The notes under the pieces are model-generated. The model saw only the letters and a program-made list of their open reading frames with translations, had not been told where the DNA came from and did no database searches. Shown here one piece after another: positions 10,394-17,524 of a stretch of 64,000 bases of DNA (the first letter of the stretch is position 1; every line of letters begins with the position of its first letter). The DNA lies in the NCBI RefSeq assembly GCF_002087085.1, contig NZ_MWQY01000005.1, positions 152,611-216,610 on the forward strand, written 5' to 3'. The position numbers were made by a program, and so were the translations under genes. The stretch comes from Marispirochaeta aestuarii (GTDB taxonomy: Bacteria; Spirochaetota; Spirochaetia; JC444; Marispirochaetaceae).

Positions 10394-11334
10394 ATTTCAA
10401 ACTCCATACCTTCCACAGCAGAATGGATTTCAAGGCTGCTGTTTTTCTGGTGATCCAGGTACCATCGGGCGGACTGCTCGATGGAATAGATCTTCTTATC
10501 GTCGTACTGGGGTTCATGATGAAAAAGGTACAGTCTGCGGATTTTCCAGGCAACCGCAAAATCCACCGCCAGGCTGTAGGATGAGTGTCCCCAGTCGTAT
10601 TTTTCTATTGCTTCGTCCAGGGTATACTGACTGTCCATTATCAGGGTATCCACATCCGAGTAGAATGAACTGTTTTCCGGATTTACCTTGAAATCTTCTT
10701 CAACTAGTTCCGTATCGGATGAAAAAATGAAGGAGGATCCGCCTTCTTGAATCTTGTAGGAATACGAACTTCCGGGGTGTTTCATTTTTCTCCAGGAAAC
10801 AGACGACTGTCCCAGATCCATGGTGTTTCCCTTCAGATGGTGAAAAAAGAGTACAGCCTTCATGCTCTCCATGCTGACAGGAAAATAGGGTTCCCGCATC
10901 TGATTCCCGAGGATTTCCCGCAGATTCGGAAAGGGACTGTAAAAATGGATCTCGCATCGGGGGTCATAAACCTGGGGGGCAAAAAAGGGAAGTCCCTGCA
11001 GATGGTCCCAGTGAAAATGGGTAAAGAAAACATGGTATACCCGAATGTGTTCTCCCCTCTTTTTAAGGAATGCGCCGAGCTCCCGGATACCGGAGCCGGC
11101 GTCGATGATGATCATGGTATCATCGCTGAGACGTACTTCAAGACAGGTTGTATTTCCGCCCGCGGTTCCCATTATGTAAGGGGGCAGATCGTGGAGAAAC
11201 CTCTCTCGGCTCTCCTGGCTTTCAAGATGGTGGGCTTCTATCCGCTGGACTACCGCGGCAATGCGGCTTTGTATCTGCTGGTAGCTCAGAGGGGTCGGAA
11301 TGGAACCCCGGACTCCCCAGAAGCGTACCTTCAT
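10390..11334 (-). CDS. MBL-fold metallohydrolase
   Basis: A 314-residue metallo-beta-lactamase-fold hydrolase. The N-terminus FWGVRGSIPTP and GGNTTCLEVR are typical of the cyclic-nucleotide phosphodiesterase/tRNase Z-like branch. The dinuclear metal site is visible as FFTHFHWDHLQGLPFF (HxHxDH), an aspartate in IIIDAGSGIRELG and later SSYSYKI, FIFSSDTE and FHHEPQYDD. The substrate is unknown: cyclic nucleotides, RNA or phosphodiesters are all possible in this branch. It overlaps both neighbours by 4 bases (the YkgJ-like gene upstream and the 69-residue gene downstream), so the three form a coupled set. Confidence 0.86.
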   Translation of the reverse strand: MKVRFWGVRGSIPTPLSYQQIQSRIAAVVQRIEAHHLESQESRERFLHDLPPYIMGTAGGNTTCLEVRLSDDTMIIIDAGSGIRELGAFLKKRGEHIRVYHVFFTHFHWDHLQGLPFFAPQVYDPRCEIHFYSPFPNLREILGNQMREPYFPVSMESMKAVLFFHHLKGNTMDLGQSSVSWRKMKHPGSSYSYKIQEGGSSFIFSSDTELVEEDFKVNPENSSFYSDVDTLIMDSQYTLDEAIEKYDWGHSSYSLAVDFAVAWKIRRLYLFHHEPQYDDKKIYSIEQSARWYLDHQKNSSLEIHSAVEGMEFEI

Positions 11335-11777
11335 GCATCATCTCCAGAGAGCAGAGCTTCGGAACGCCGGGCTTCCAGAAGACGATCTATCTCTTTTTGA
11401 GAATAGAGTCGCCCCCGGTTCACTCCCGGACATTCTCCTGACATGGCCTCCCAGTCTTCTCTGCTGTTTAAAAAGGGTTCCCAGAAAGGATAGGTTCTGC
11501 ACTGAAGCGGACGTGACTCATAAACACTGCAGCCTCCGTCTTTCCAGAAGATGCAGTCATAGTTATCTTTTTCCCGGAGACTGAGGCGGGAAAAACCGTG
11601 GATATTTACACTTCGGCAGTATTTTTCCAGGAATTCCGCGCGGCTGAGTTCTTTAGCGGCACAGAGGCGGGAAAGATCATTGTCTGAAAGAAACACATAC
11701 CCCGGTTCATGGCGGCAGCAGCGGGAACAGCCGGTACATTCAAAGCGGAGCCCCCTGGAATAAAATGGTGTATTCAT
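11331..11777 (-). CDS. YkgJ-family cysteine-cluster protein
   Basis: A 148-residue protein of the YkgJ (CxxCxxCC) family, thought to bind zinc or an iron-sulphur cluster. The cysteines are ECTGCSRCCRHEPG near residue 15, then CIFWKDGGCSVYESRPLQCR and GECPG. The role of the family is not established. It is the first gene of the minus-strand cluster; an AAGGA ribosome site precedes the ATG by 9 bases. The tRNA-Tyr terminator lies about 70 bases upstream, so this gene probably has its own promoter in the AT-rich stretch 11780-11840. Confidence 0.82.
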   Translation of the reverse strand: MNTPFYSRGLRFECTGCSRCCRHEPGYVFLSDNDLSRLCAAKELSRAEFLEKYCRSVNIHGFSRLSLREKDNYDCIFWKDGGCSVYESRPLQCRTYPFWEPFLNSREDWEAMSGECPGVNRGRLYSQKEIDRLLEARRSEALLSGDDA

Positions 11778-11845
11778 TATTAATCGTCCTTTTTTACCGG
11801 GATACTAGCCACATCTAAAGGATATACCATTTAACGCAAAAAATA

Positions 11846-11880
11846 AAAAAGGCTCTCTTGATCGTCAAGAGAGCCTTTCA
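11846..11880 (-). terminator. Intrinsic terminator of tRNA-Tyr
   Basis: Read on the minus strand, AAAGGCTCTCTTGA and its complement TCAAGAGAGCCTTT form a near-perfect stem with a short loop, followed directly by a T-rich run. It sits just after the tRNA-Tyr 3' end. Confidence 0.9.
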
Positions 11881-11886
11881 GGCTGA

Positions 11887-11968
11887 TGGGGAGAGAAGGA
11901 TTCGAACCTTCGAAGGCTGAGCCAACAGATTTACAGTCTGCCCCCTTTGACCGCTCGGGAACCTCCCC
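11887..11968 (-). tRNA. tRNA-Tyr (anticodon GTA)
   Basis: The minus strand folds as an 82-base tRNA with a long variable arm (class II), as expected for bacterial tyrosine tRNA. The acceptor stem is GGGGAGG paired with the CTCTCCC-type 3' strand, the anticodon loop CTGTAAA gives GTA, and the T arm is GGTTCGAATCC. The 3' CCA is not encoded. It is a single-gene unit with its own promoter and terminator. Confidence 0.96.
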
Positions 11969-11979
11969 AGGCAGGCAGC

Positions 11980-12008
11980 AACATACCATAGAGAAAAAAA
12001 CGTGTCAA
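11980..12008 (-). promoter_or_regulatory. Promoter of tRNA-Tyr
   Basis: On the minus strand a consensus -35 TTGACA (12003-12008), a 17-base spacer and a -10 TATGTT (11980-11985) lie 11 bases before the mature tRNA 5' end. Confidence 0.8.
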
Positions 12009-12031
12009 TAGATTCCACAAAAAACGGCATG

Positions 12032-12499
12032 TTACGAAAAAGATCCGGAGGCTTCGGCGTTGCTGATTTTGATGAAATCCAGGGGCGACATTTCTATCTG
12101 GAGTCCCCGTTTTCCTCCGCTGAAAAGTATGGTTTCATAGTCGAGTGCCCGGGAATCGACAAAAACCGGAATCCTTCGTTTTTGTCCAAGAGGGCTTATT
12201 CCTCCCAGAATATATCCTGTTACCCGTTCCGCTTCACCCGGATCGGCAAGTTCCATCTTTTTTTCCCCCGCGAGCCTGGCGGCTTTTTTCAGATCGAGCT
12301 GCCGGTCCACCGGGAGCATCCAGGAGGAGTATTCCCCTCCGGCGGATCGGAGAACCAGGGTTTTGAAAACCCTGCCGGGTTCGACCTTCAGTTTTTCTGC
12401 GGCCTCCGGACCAAAGGCGGAAGCCCGGGGATCATGGTCGTATTCCCGGATTGTGAAGATGACACCTGTTTTCTTCAGGCCTTGCAGAGCGGGCGTCAT
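12032..12499 (-). CDS. ybaK: YbaK/EbsC-type aminoacyl-tRNA deacylase (Cys-tRNA(Pro))
   Basis: A 155-residue trans-editing protein that would hydrolyse mischarged Cys-tRNA(Pro). Family landmarks are the N-terminal MTPALQGLKKTGVIFTIREYDHDP, GRVFKTLVL with the substrate-site lysine, PVDRQLDLKKAARLAGEKKMELADPGEAERVTGYILGGISPLG (positions about 68-110; quoted only in part as key blocks) and IPVFVDSRALDYETILFSGGKRG. Length and the GGISPLG motif fit YbaK rather than ProX. Its ATG overlaps the stop of the upstream small gene by 4 bases, indicating a two-gene operon. Confidence 0.9.
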   Translation of the reverse strand: MTPALQGLKKTGVIFTIREYDHDPRASAFGPEAAEKLKVEPGRVFKTLVLRSAGGEYSSWMLPVDRQLDLKKAARLAGEKKMELADPGEAERVTGYILGGISPLGQKRRIPVFVDSRALDYETILFSGGKRGLQIEMSPLDFIKISNAEASGSFS

Positions 12500-12765
12500 T
12501 GTTCGAGTTCTCCCAGGTCGGGAAGATTGAGTTCTTCTTTGAACTCTCCTTCGATGGGAAGAATACTCTCTGCCTGACTCTTATTCTCAAAAAAATCAGT
12601 ATCCACCGGAACATAGGTGTCCACCGGCGTAATCTTACGTGTTTTTTTGTCGAACTCCCAGATTTCCATGATTATTTCGTTTCCGGCAATATGCTTTATT
12701 CTGTACAGAGGAACCTTTCGACCGCTGTAGCGTGGAGCATACCATCTTCCTGTTCCAATTTTCAT
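12496..12765 (-). CDS. Small protein of unknown function upstream of ybaK
   Basis: An 89-residue soluble protein from the chosen ATG at 12765 (KIGTGRWYAPRYSGRKVPLY). Aromatic and basic residues dominate the first half (SH3-like or small beta-barrel character), and the C-terminus is acidic (EGEFKEELNLPDLGELE). Alternative ATGs at 12786, 12792 and 12819 are in frame, but the longer forms run into the divergent CapA-like gene at 12791 and none has a convincing ribosome site. Its stop overlaps the ybaK start by 4 bases. The family is not recognised. Confidence 0.65.
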   Translation of the reverse strand: MKIGTGRWYAPRYSGRKVPLYRIKHIAGNEIIMEIWEFDKKTRKITPVDTYVPVDTDFFENKSQAESILPIEGEFKEELNLPDLGELEQ

Positions 12766-12790
12766 ACTGTTTATACTATACTCCATAGCC

Positions 12791-14230
12791 ATGATTAAAG
12801 CAGTTCCTTTTTTGCTCATATTTCTTGGTACCCTGTTTTCCTGTCTGGGAGACGACCCGGTGACAGTATCCTTTGACGGAACGGAAATTGATCCGGAACT
12901 GTTTACCCTTCCGGAGGGCTTTGTTTTTCACAGAAACAACAGCCCTTCATACCCCGATCTTCGGTTGTCGGTGCGGGAGACTGTCGGCTCCGAACAGCCG
13001 AGATTCTCCCTCTCCAAAGAATACCTTGTACCCCTGAAGGACAGAAATGATTACCGGGAATCGATGAATCCTGATGAAATTCACAAGGAGGGGCTTCCTC
13101 TTGTTCCGCTTTCCAGTTGGGAATATGCGGGAAGGGGCGTCATGGTAAAGGGACTCAGTCCGGCGGACAGGGAATATCCTCTCGTAAAATGGAGGCATCT
13201 TGTTCTTGACTGGAATAATCCCCCTGATCCTGTCCTCAGCGATAGAATCGAAAAAGCTTTAACCGAGTACCTTGGAGCCGCCGGACCGGATACTTCCCCC
13301 GCAATCGTCTGGCTTGGAGCCGTTGGGGACATGATGCTCCAGCGGGGTATAGAGGATATGCTCATCAATCGACCCGACGGGAAGGAGAAGACTTTTTCAG
13401 ACCTTCTGCCCCAGCTGTCCGCTTTTGATCTCCTCATGGGTAACCTGGAGGGAGCTGTAACCCGCAGGGGCAGCAAAACTCCCAAGAGTTATAACTTCCG
13501 GTTTCGTCCCGAGGTTCTGGCGCCTTTAGGTCAGGCTGGATTTGATTACCTTTCCCTTACCAACAATCACTGTTATGACTACGGTGAGGAAGGCTTTCTC
13601 GATACCCTTGAGTATCTGGAGGAGTATGGGATCAGAACTTCCGGCGCGGCGGAATCCCCTGAGGAAGCCCTTGAGCCGGCGCTTTTTACCCTGCGGGGCC
13701 TGACAGTCCGCATTCTCTCCGTTGGTGCCTATCCGCGGGAGAGAAACGGATTTAACGGCGAAAGCGAGGCCCGGGTTACAGCCGACCGTGCCGGAATACT
13801 CTGGTACGGTAAAGAGGCGCTGTCGGCAATATCCGGATTTTCCGATGATGAGGGAATAGATATTGTCATGGTGCATGGAGGTCATGAGTGGCAGCGCGTT
13901 CCCGATGACGAACAGCGGAGCCGCTACAGATCCATCATCGATGCCGGAGCTGACATTGTGTTCGGATCCCACCCGCACGTACTTCAGGGGGCCGAGTCGT
14001 ACAAGGGAGGAGTCATCTATTACTCCCTGGGGAACTTCCTGTTTAACGGAATGGAAGAGATGCCCTATGCGGAGGACTCTCTTGTCGCTTCCCTGGGAGT
14101 CTGTGGCGGAAAAATACTGTATCGGCGGGATATCCCTGTCCGGATAAACGGACCCTCTGTACGGATCGACAAAAGCGGTCGTATAACAGCTCAGTTCCGG
14201 GACCTTTCTGAAGGACTCAGTCTTCCCTAG
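12791..14230 (+). CDS. CapA/PgsA-like metallophosphatase-fold lipoprotein
   Basis: A 479-residue protein with an N-terminal signal and lipobox (LGTLFSC, Cys near residue 18), so it should be lipid-anchored. The second half, from about residue 175, is the CapA-type calcineurin-like domain known from poly-gamma-glutamate and capsule systems: GAVGDMMLQRGIEDML, LMGNLEGAVT, SLTNNHCYDYG, VMVHGGHEWQ, FGSHPHVLQG and IYYSLGNFLFN. These histidines and aspartates form the expected dinuclear metal site. No pgsB/C synthetase genes are nearby, so a role in capsule polymer handling is only a family-level suggestion. The ATG has no visible Shine-Dalgarno sequence, and a TATACT lies 8 bases upstream. Confidence 0.88.
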   Translation: MIKAVPFLLIFLGTLFSCLGDDPVTVSFDGTEIDPELFTLPEGFVFHRNNSPSYPDLRLSVRETVGSEQPRFSLSKEYLVPLKDRNDYRESMNPDEIHKEGLPLVPLSSWEYAGRGVMVKGLSPADREYPLVKWRHLVLDWNNPPDPVLSDRIEKALTEYLGAAGPDTSPAIVWLGAVGDMMLQRGIEDMLINRPDGKEKTFSDLLPQLSAFDLLMGNLEGAVTRRGSKTPKSYNFRFRPEVLAPLGQAGFDYLSLTNNHCYDYGEEGFLDTLEYLEEYGIRTSGAAESPEEALEPALFTLRGLTVRILSVGAYPRERNGFNGESEARVTADRAGILWYGKEALSAISGFSDDEGIDIVMVHGGHEWQRVPDDEQRSRYRSIIDAGADIVFGSHPHVLQGAESYKGGVIYYSLGNFLFNGMEEMPYAEDSLVASLGVCGGKILYRRDIPVRINGPSVRIDKSGRITAQFRDLSEGLSLP

Positions 14231-14235
14231 TTACT

Positions 14236-15528
14236 TTACTCTTCCCTGGCCCGGCGATTACGCATCGCTGCAATCCGTTCGGTTATCGTGGGATGGCTGT
14301 AGTGAAAAAAACTGTACAGCCGATGGGGAACGGGGTTCGATTTATTGTTCCAGTGCAGCTTCATCAATCCTTCCGCCAGGGGATGATAATCTCCGCAGTA
14401 CTTCTGGGCAAAGGCATCAGCGGCATACTCTCTGCGGCGGGAAAACACGGAAATAACAGGAGACAACCAGAACGTAAGGGGTGAGCTGAAAAAGAGTGCA
14501 ATCACCAGCAGGGCGTGAACCGATGAGCTTTGAAAACCAAAAGTCATAAAGAGTTCATTCCAGTTCAGCAGGCAGGCAAACAGTAAGAAGGTGCAGAACA
14601 GAAAAAAAACTGAACCGAGAAGCTGTCGCAGCGTATGGCCCAGTCTGGCATGTCCCAGCTCATGGGCAACTACGGCTTCGATCTGTTCGTCCGAGAGGCT
14701 ATCCATAAGGGTATCGAACAGGGCTATACGTTTTGAGGAACCAAATCCGGTAAAGAAGGCATTGGAGTGGGCACTTCGTCGGCTCCCGTCAATGACCTGG
14801 ATAGATCTGAAGGTAAAGCCCGTTTTTTCCGCCATGGTCTGTAAACGTTCCTTCAAGGGCCCTTCCTCCAGCGGGCTGAAACGGAAAAAAAGGGGTGCGA
14901 TAAGCACGGGAAAGAGAAATGCGATCAGCAGCTGAAAAAAGGCGACAAGAAGAAAACTGTAAACCCACCAGGCTGAACCAAGATTCTGCACCAGCCAGAT
15001 CAGGGACAGAGCGAGGGGCAATCCCAGGACAGCAGAGAGGAGAAGGCCTTTCAGGATATCCTGCAAAAAAATCCCCGCCGTCATCCTGTTGAAACCGTGC
15101 CGTTCTTCGATGATAAAATGTGAACAGGCGCTGACTACCGTGGCGGGAATAGAAAAAACGAGGGCCGTTCCGAACAGTGTTCCAATACCCCTCAGATACA
15201 GGTTTCCGCTGATGCCGATGAAGATGGATTCGATTTTCCCGGGGATTTTCAGGAAAACCAGAAGAAGGATCAGAAGGAAATCCAAGGTCAGGGTCGAGAT
15301 TGCGAAGCGTGTGCGATCTTTCGTATATACGAGGGCCTGAGACAGGGCTTCCGGATTCTGCCCTTCCGGTAAGGGTCCTTTTTCAGGGCCGGAGCTTTCC
15401 GCCATGCGTAGATTTCGGAGATTCAGGAATTCAAGAAATACAGAAAAAAGAAACTCAGCAGAAAGAAGACAGAGGTATATACTCAGGATTGTATGGGTTT
15501 GCATCATTTCAGGATAAAAAAACAGCAT
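14236..15528 (-). CDS. M48 (Ste24/CAAX-type) membrane metalloprotease
   Basis: A 430-residue integral membrane zinc protease with about seven hydrophobic segments. The active-site helix is VVAHELGHARLGHTLRQ (HExxH), the third zinc ligand is in SRRREYAADAFAQKY, and HYSHPTITERIAAMRNRR closes the domain, all as in Ste24/CAAX prenyl protease 1 relatives. Substrates in bacteria are membrane or misfolded proteins. The outermost ATG (15528) lies inside the hairpin that terminates the upstream 64-residue gene; ATGs at 15507 and 15504 would avoid it. No start has a good ribosome site, so the N-terminus is uncertain by 7-8 residues. It converges on the CapA-like gene with only 5 bases between stops. 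Confidence 0.9.
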   Translation of the reverse strand: MLFFYPEMMQTHTILSIYLCLLSAEFLFSVFLEFLNLRNLRMAESSGPEKGPLPEGQNPEALSQALVYTKDRTRFAISTLTLDFLLILLLVFLKIPGKIESIFIGISGNLYLRGIGTLFGTALVFSIPATVVSACSHFIIEERHGFNRMTAGIFLQDILKGLLLSAVLGLPLALSLIWLVQNLGSAWWVYSFLLVAFFQLLIAFLFPVLIAPLFFRFSPLEEGPLKERLQTMAEKTGFTFRSIQVIDGSRRSAHSNAFFTGFGSSKRIALFDTLMDSLSDEQIEAVVAHELGHARLGHTLRQLLGSVFFLFCTFLLFACLLNWNELFMTFGFQSSSVHALLVIALFFSSPLTFWLSPVISVFSRRREYAADAFAQKYCGDYHPLAEGLMKLHWNNKSNPVPHRLYSFFHYSHPTITERIAAMRNRRAREE

Positions 15529-15546
15529 CCCGAAAATCAGGATGCC
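15514..15546 (-). terminator. Likely terminator of the 64-residue zinc-ribbon gene
   Basis: On the minus strand GCATCC-N9-GGATGC is followed by TG and seven T. It sits 22 bases after the zinc-ribbon gene stop and overlaps the first start codon of the M48 protease gene. Confidence 0.6.
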
Positions 15547-15567
15547 GCAGTTTTGACGGGTTGAAAA

Positions 15568-15762
15568 TCAGAGAGCCGCTACAGCGTCCTGAAGCTTATC
15601 ATGAGCCAGAGCCGCCTTGCACTGTTTGCAGACCATATATTTTTTCTCTTTAAGTTCGACTTCGCTGGTTACCTTGATTCCGGTCCGCTTACACAGAGGG
15701 CAGGTACCCCTACCGCTTTTTACCTTGTCACGAATACCGCTTCCTCTATTAGCCTTAGACAT
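15568..15762 (-). CDS. Small basic zinc-ribbon protein
   Basis: A 64-residue protein with a basic, glycine-rich N-terminus (SKANRGSGIRDKVKSGRG) and two CxxC knuckles, TCPLCKR and VCKQCKA, 23 residues apart, predicted to bind zinc. It resembles small ribosome-associated or nucleic-acid-binding zinc ribbons, but I cannot place it in a named family. It is a monocistronic unit: a near-consensus promoter, a strong GAGGAG ribosome site 6 bases before the ATG and a downstream hairpin with a T run. That layout suggests high expression. Confidence 0.75.
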   Translation of the reverse strand: MSKANRGSGIRDKVKSGRGTCPLCKRTGIKVTSEVELKEKKYMVCKQCKAALAHDKLQDAVAAL

Positions 15763-15848
15763 AATCGCTCCTCTTGCCTTGTTTCCTTATTTGAAGTATC
15801 CCGTTCCCGGGGCTTTATCCAGATATCAGTGTCCGAATACAGCTGTAG

Positions 15849-15877
15849 AGTATAGTTTTCCCCGGGAAAAAAGTCAA
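15849..15877 (-). promoter_or_regulatory. Promoter of the 64-residue zinc-ribbon gene
   Basis: Minus strand -35 TTGACT (15872-15877), 17-base spacer, -10 TATACT (15849-15854). The -35 overlaps the stop codon of the gntR gene upstream. Confidence 0.75.
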
Positions 15878-16593
15878 TCTGCGGCATCCTCGGCCGTGTC
15901 GAGTTTGAAGACCTTGTAGATCCACGTATTATGTTCGTTTATTGCCTCATACAGGCCGTCTCTGTCGCGGTTTTTCAGGGCTGTAAGCATCTTGTCGTGA
16001 AAATAGTAGGTGTCCTGGGTATAATCTCTGGACTGCAGATAACTGCCGGGAATATTCTTGATGATCTGACTGACAAGATCATGAATATGGTAGATGACCG
16101 TATTATGAACCGATTCGTACAGAATTTTGTGGAACAGGTGATCCGCCGCCAGAGCCTTTTCCGGATTATCGACGTTCTCCTTGAGTTCCTGCACCGCCGC
16201 CTCCGCTTCGCGGATTTCTTCATCAGTAATTCTTTGAATAATTTTATCCACCAGGGCTGACTCGAATATGGTTCTGGCCTCGATTATTTCAAACAGGGGT
16301 TGAGTGTCGTGGGACAGTACAAGTTCGATGGGTCCCCGTATAAGGTTTCCTGCTTTCTTTGTTACGTAGTAGCCCGAGCCCCGGTGAACCTCCAGGAGTC
16401 CCATGGCTTCGATAGATCGAAGGGCTTCCCGTATTGAGCTTCTCCCAACCTGCAGCTGGTCGGAAAGTTCCTTTTCGGTTGGTAATTTATCACCGTCCTC
16501 AAGATCGTTCCAGATATACCGGGTAAGCTGTTTCATCAGAGCCTTTTTTAAAGGCTCCTTGGCAATTGGTTCAAGACCATTTTTTTTCATCAT
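15874..16593 (-). CDS. GntR-family transcriptional regulator, FadR/FCD type
   Basis: A 239-residue repressor-type regulator. The N-terminal winged helix includes GDKLPTEKELSDQLQVGRSSIREALRSIEAMGLLEVHRGSGYYV (about residues 34-77; key pattern LPTE..L....VGRSSIREAL..L...G). The C-terminal all-helical FCD ligand domain starts at EIIEARTIFESALVD and has histidines in ADHLFHKILYESVHN and YYFHDKMLTAL that commonly bind a metal for sugar-acid or carboxylate ligands. The ATG at 16593 is chosen because AGGA lies 9 bases before it. It is divergent from the dehydrogenase operon and is the obvious candidate regulator for it and for the transporter genes further right, which share an operator-like element. 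Confidence 0.9.
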   Translation of the reverse strand: MMKKNGLEPIAKEPLKKALMKQLTRYIWNDLEDGDKLPTEKELSDQLQVGRSSIREALRSIEAMGLLEVHRGSGYYVTKKAGNLIRGPIELVLSHDTQPLFEIIEARTIFESALVDKIIQRITDEEIREAEAAVQELKENVDNPEKALAADHLFHKILYESVHNTVIYHIHDLVSQIIKNIPGSYLQSRDYTQDTYYFHDKMLTALKNRDRDGLYEAINEHNTWIYKVFKLDTAEDAAD

Positions 16594-16629
16594 AAAATAC
16601 AATCCTGGTTTGTCGCGATAATCCTACTA

Positions 16630-16658
16630 CTATTACTATATGTAATCTTATTTTGCAA
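16630..16658 (-). promoter_or_regulatory. Promoter of the gntR-type gene
   Basis: Minus strand -35 TTGCAA (16653-16658), 17-base spacer, -10 TAATAG (16630-16635), about 37 bases before the ATG. Confidence 0.5.
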
Positions 16659-16668
16659 GAAACAAATA

Positions 16669-16697
16669 TTGACATTCAACATTATCCATATTAGTCT
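16669..16697 (+). promoter_or_regulatory. Promoter of the dehydrogenase-transaldolase-epimerase operon
   Basis: A consensus -35 TTGACA (16669-16674), a 17-base spacer and a weak -10 TAGTCT (16692-16697). The -10 overlaps the operator-like element at 16686-16701, as expected for repression. Confidence 0.55.
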
Positions 16698-16701
16698 GAT
16701 A
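16686..16701 (+). promoter_or_regulatory. Candidate GntR operator, copy 1
   Basis: CCATATTAGTCTGATA shares the half GTCTGATA with TATCATAGGTCTGATA at 28191-28206 and with the reverse complement of 29309-29324. The left half is degenerate here. The site covers the -10 of the operon promoter next to the regulator gene. Operator function is inferred from sharing and position. Confidence 0.45.
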
Positions 16702-16745
16702 GCAGACATCAAGCAAGCTTTTTTTCATAATATATGGAGTTATAT

Positions 16746-17483
16746 ATGCCTCGAACAGTAATTATCAGCGGAGCATCCAAGGGAATAGGAAAAGAGACAG
16801 CCAGGGTGTTCGCCGCTGCGGGAGACCAGGTAGTAGTCTTCGATGTAGACAGGGAAAAGGGCGAAGGGTTCTGCCGGGAAGAAAAAGCCGCCGGCAGGAA
16901 GGTCGATTTTTCTGCCGTCGACATTACCAACACCGAGAATGTCCGCAGTGCTGTAGAAAAAGCGGCAAATCAGTACGGAGGGGTCGATGTACTGGTCAAC
17001 TGTGCCGGTATTCTTGATCTCCACTCCTTTTCCGAGACCACCGAGGAGGTCTGGGACAGGGTGATGGGTATAAACCTTAAGGGGGCCTTCCTTCTGAGTC
17101 AGGCTGTTTTACCCTTTATGTCAAAGAACAAATCAGGAAGAATTATCAATATTGCTTCTTCTGCGGGAAGAACCGGAGGGGTCAAGACGGGGGTCTCCTA
17201 CTCTGTTTCAAAAGCAGGTATTATAGGACTGACAAAAACCCTGGCACGCATGGCTGCACCGGACAAGGTTACAGTGAACTGTATAGCCCCCGGAACAACC
17301 AACACCGATATGGCAAGACAGTTCTCCAGCGAAGATACCGAGGCTATTCTCAGGCAGGTACCCCTGCATAGCCTGGTGGAGCCGGAGGATATTGCCCGGG
17401 CGGTCTACTTTCTGGCTTCTGATTCTGCAAAGATGATTACCGGTATCTGTCTGGATATTAATGGCGGCATTTACATGGGCTGA
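16746..17483 (+). CDS. Short-chain dehydrogenase/reductase (sugar-acid or polyol type)
   Basis: A 245-residue classical SDR. It has the NAD(P) motif SGASKGIGKETA near residue 7, an acidic residue after beta-2 (FDVDREKG) that favours NAD, NCAGI, and the catalytic Ser plus YxxxK in SYSVSKAGIIGLTK. C-terminal DINGGIYMG closes the fold. The start at 16746 is chosen over 16734 because GGAG lies 6 bases before it. It leads an operon with a transaldolase-family protein and a 5-ketogluconate-epimerase-like protein, so oxidation or reduction of a sugar acid is more likely than a fatty-acid FabG role; a dedicated fabG lies elsewhere in the window. Confidence 0.85.
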   Translation: MPRTVIISGASKGIGKETARVFAAAGDQVVVFDVDREKGEGFCREEKAAGRKVDFSAVDITNTENVRSAVEKAANQYGGVDVLVNCAGILDLHSFSETTEEVWDRVMGINLKGAFLLSQAVLPFMSKNKSGRIINIASSAGRTGGVKTGVSYSVSKAGIIGLTKTLARMAAPDKVTVNCIAPGTTNTDMARQFSSEDTEAILRQVPLHSLVEPEDIARAVYFLASDSAKMITGICLDINGGIYMG

Positions 17484-17524
17484 GCCCCGTATAAGAATAA
17501 ATACTTTTATTTTCAGGAGTTTTT

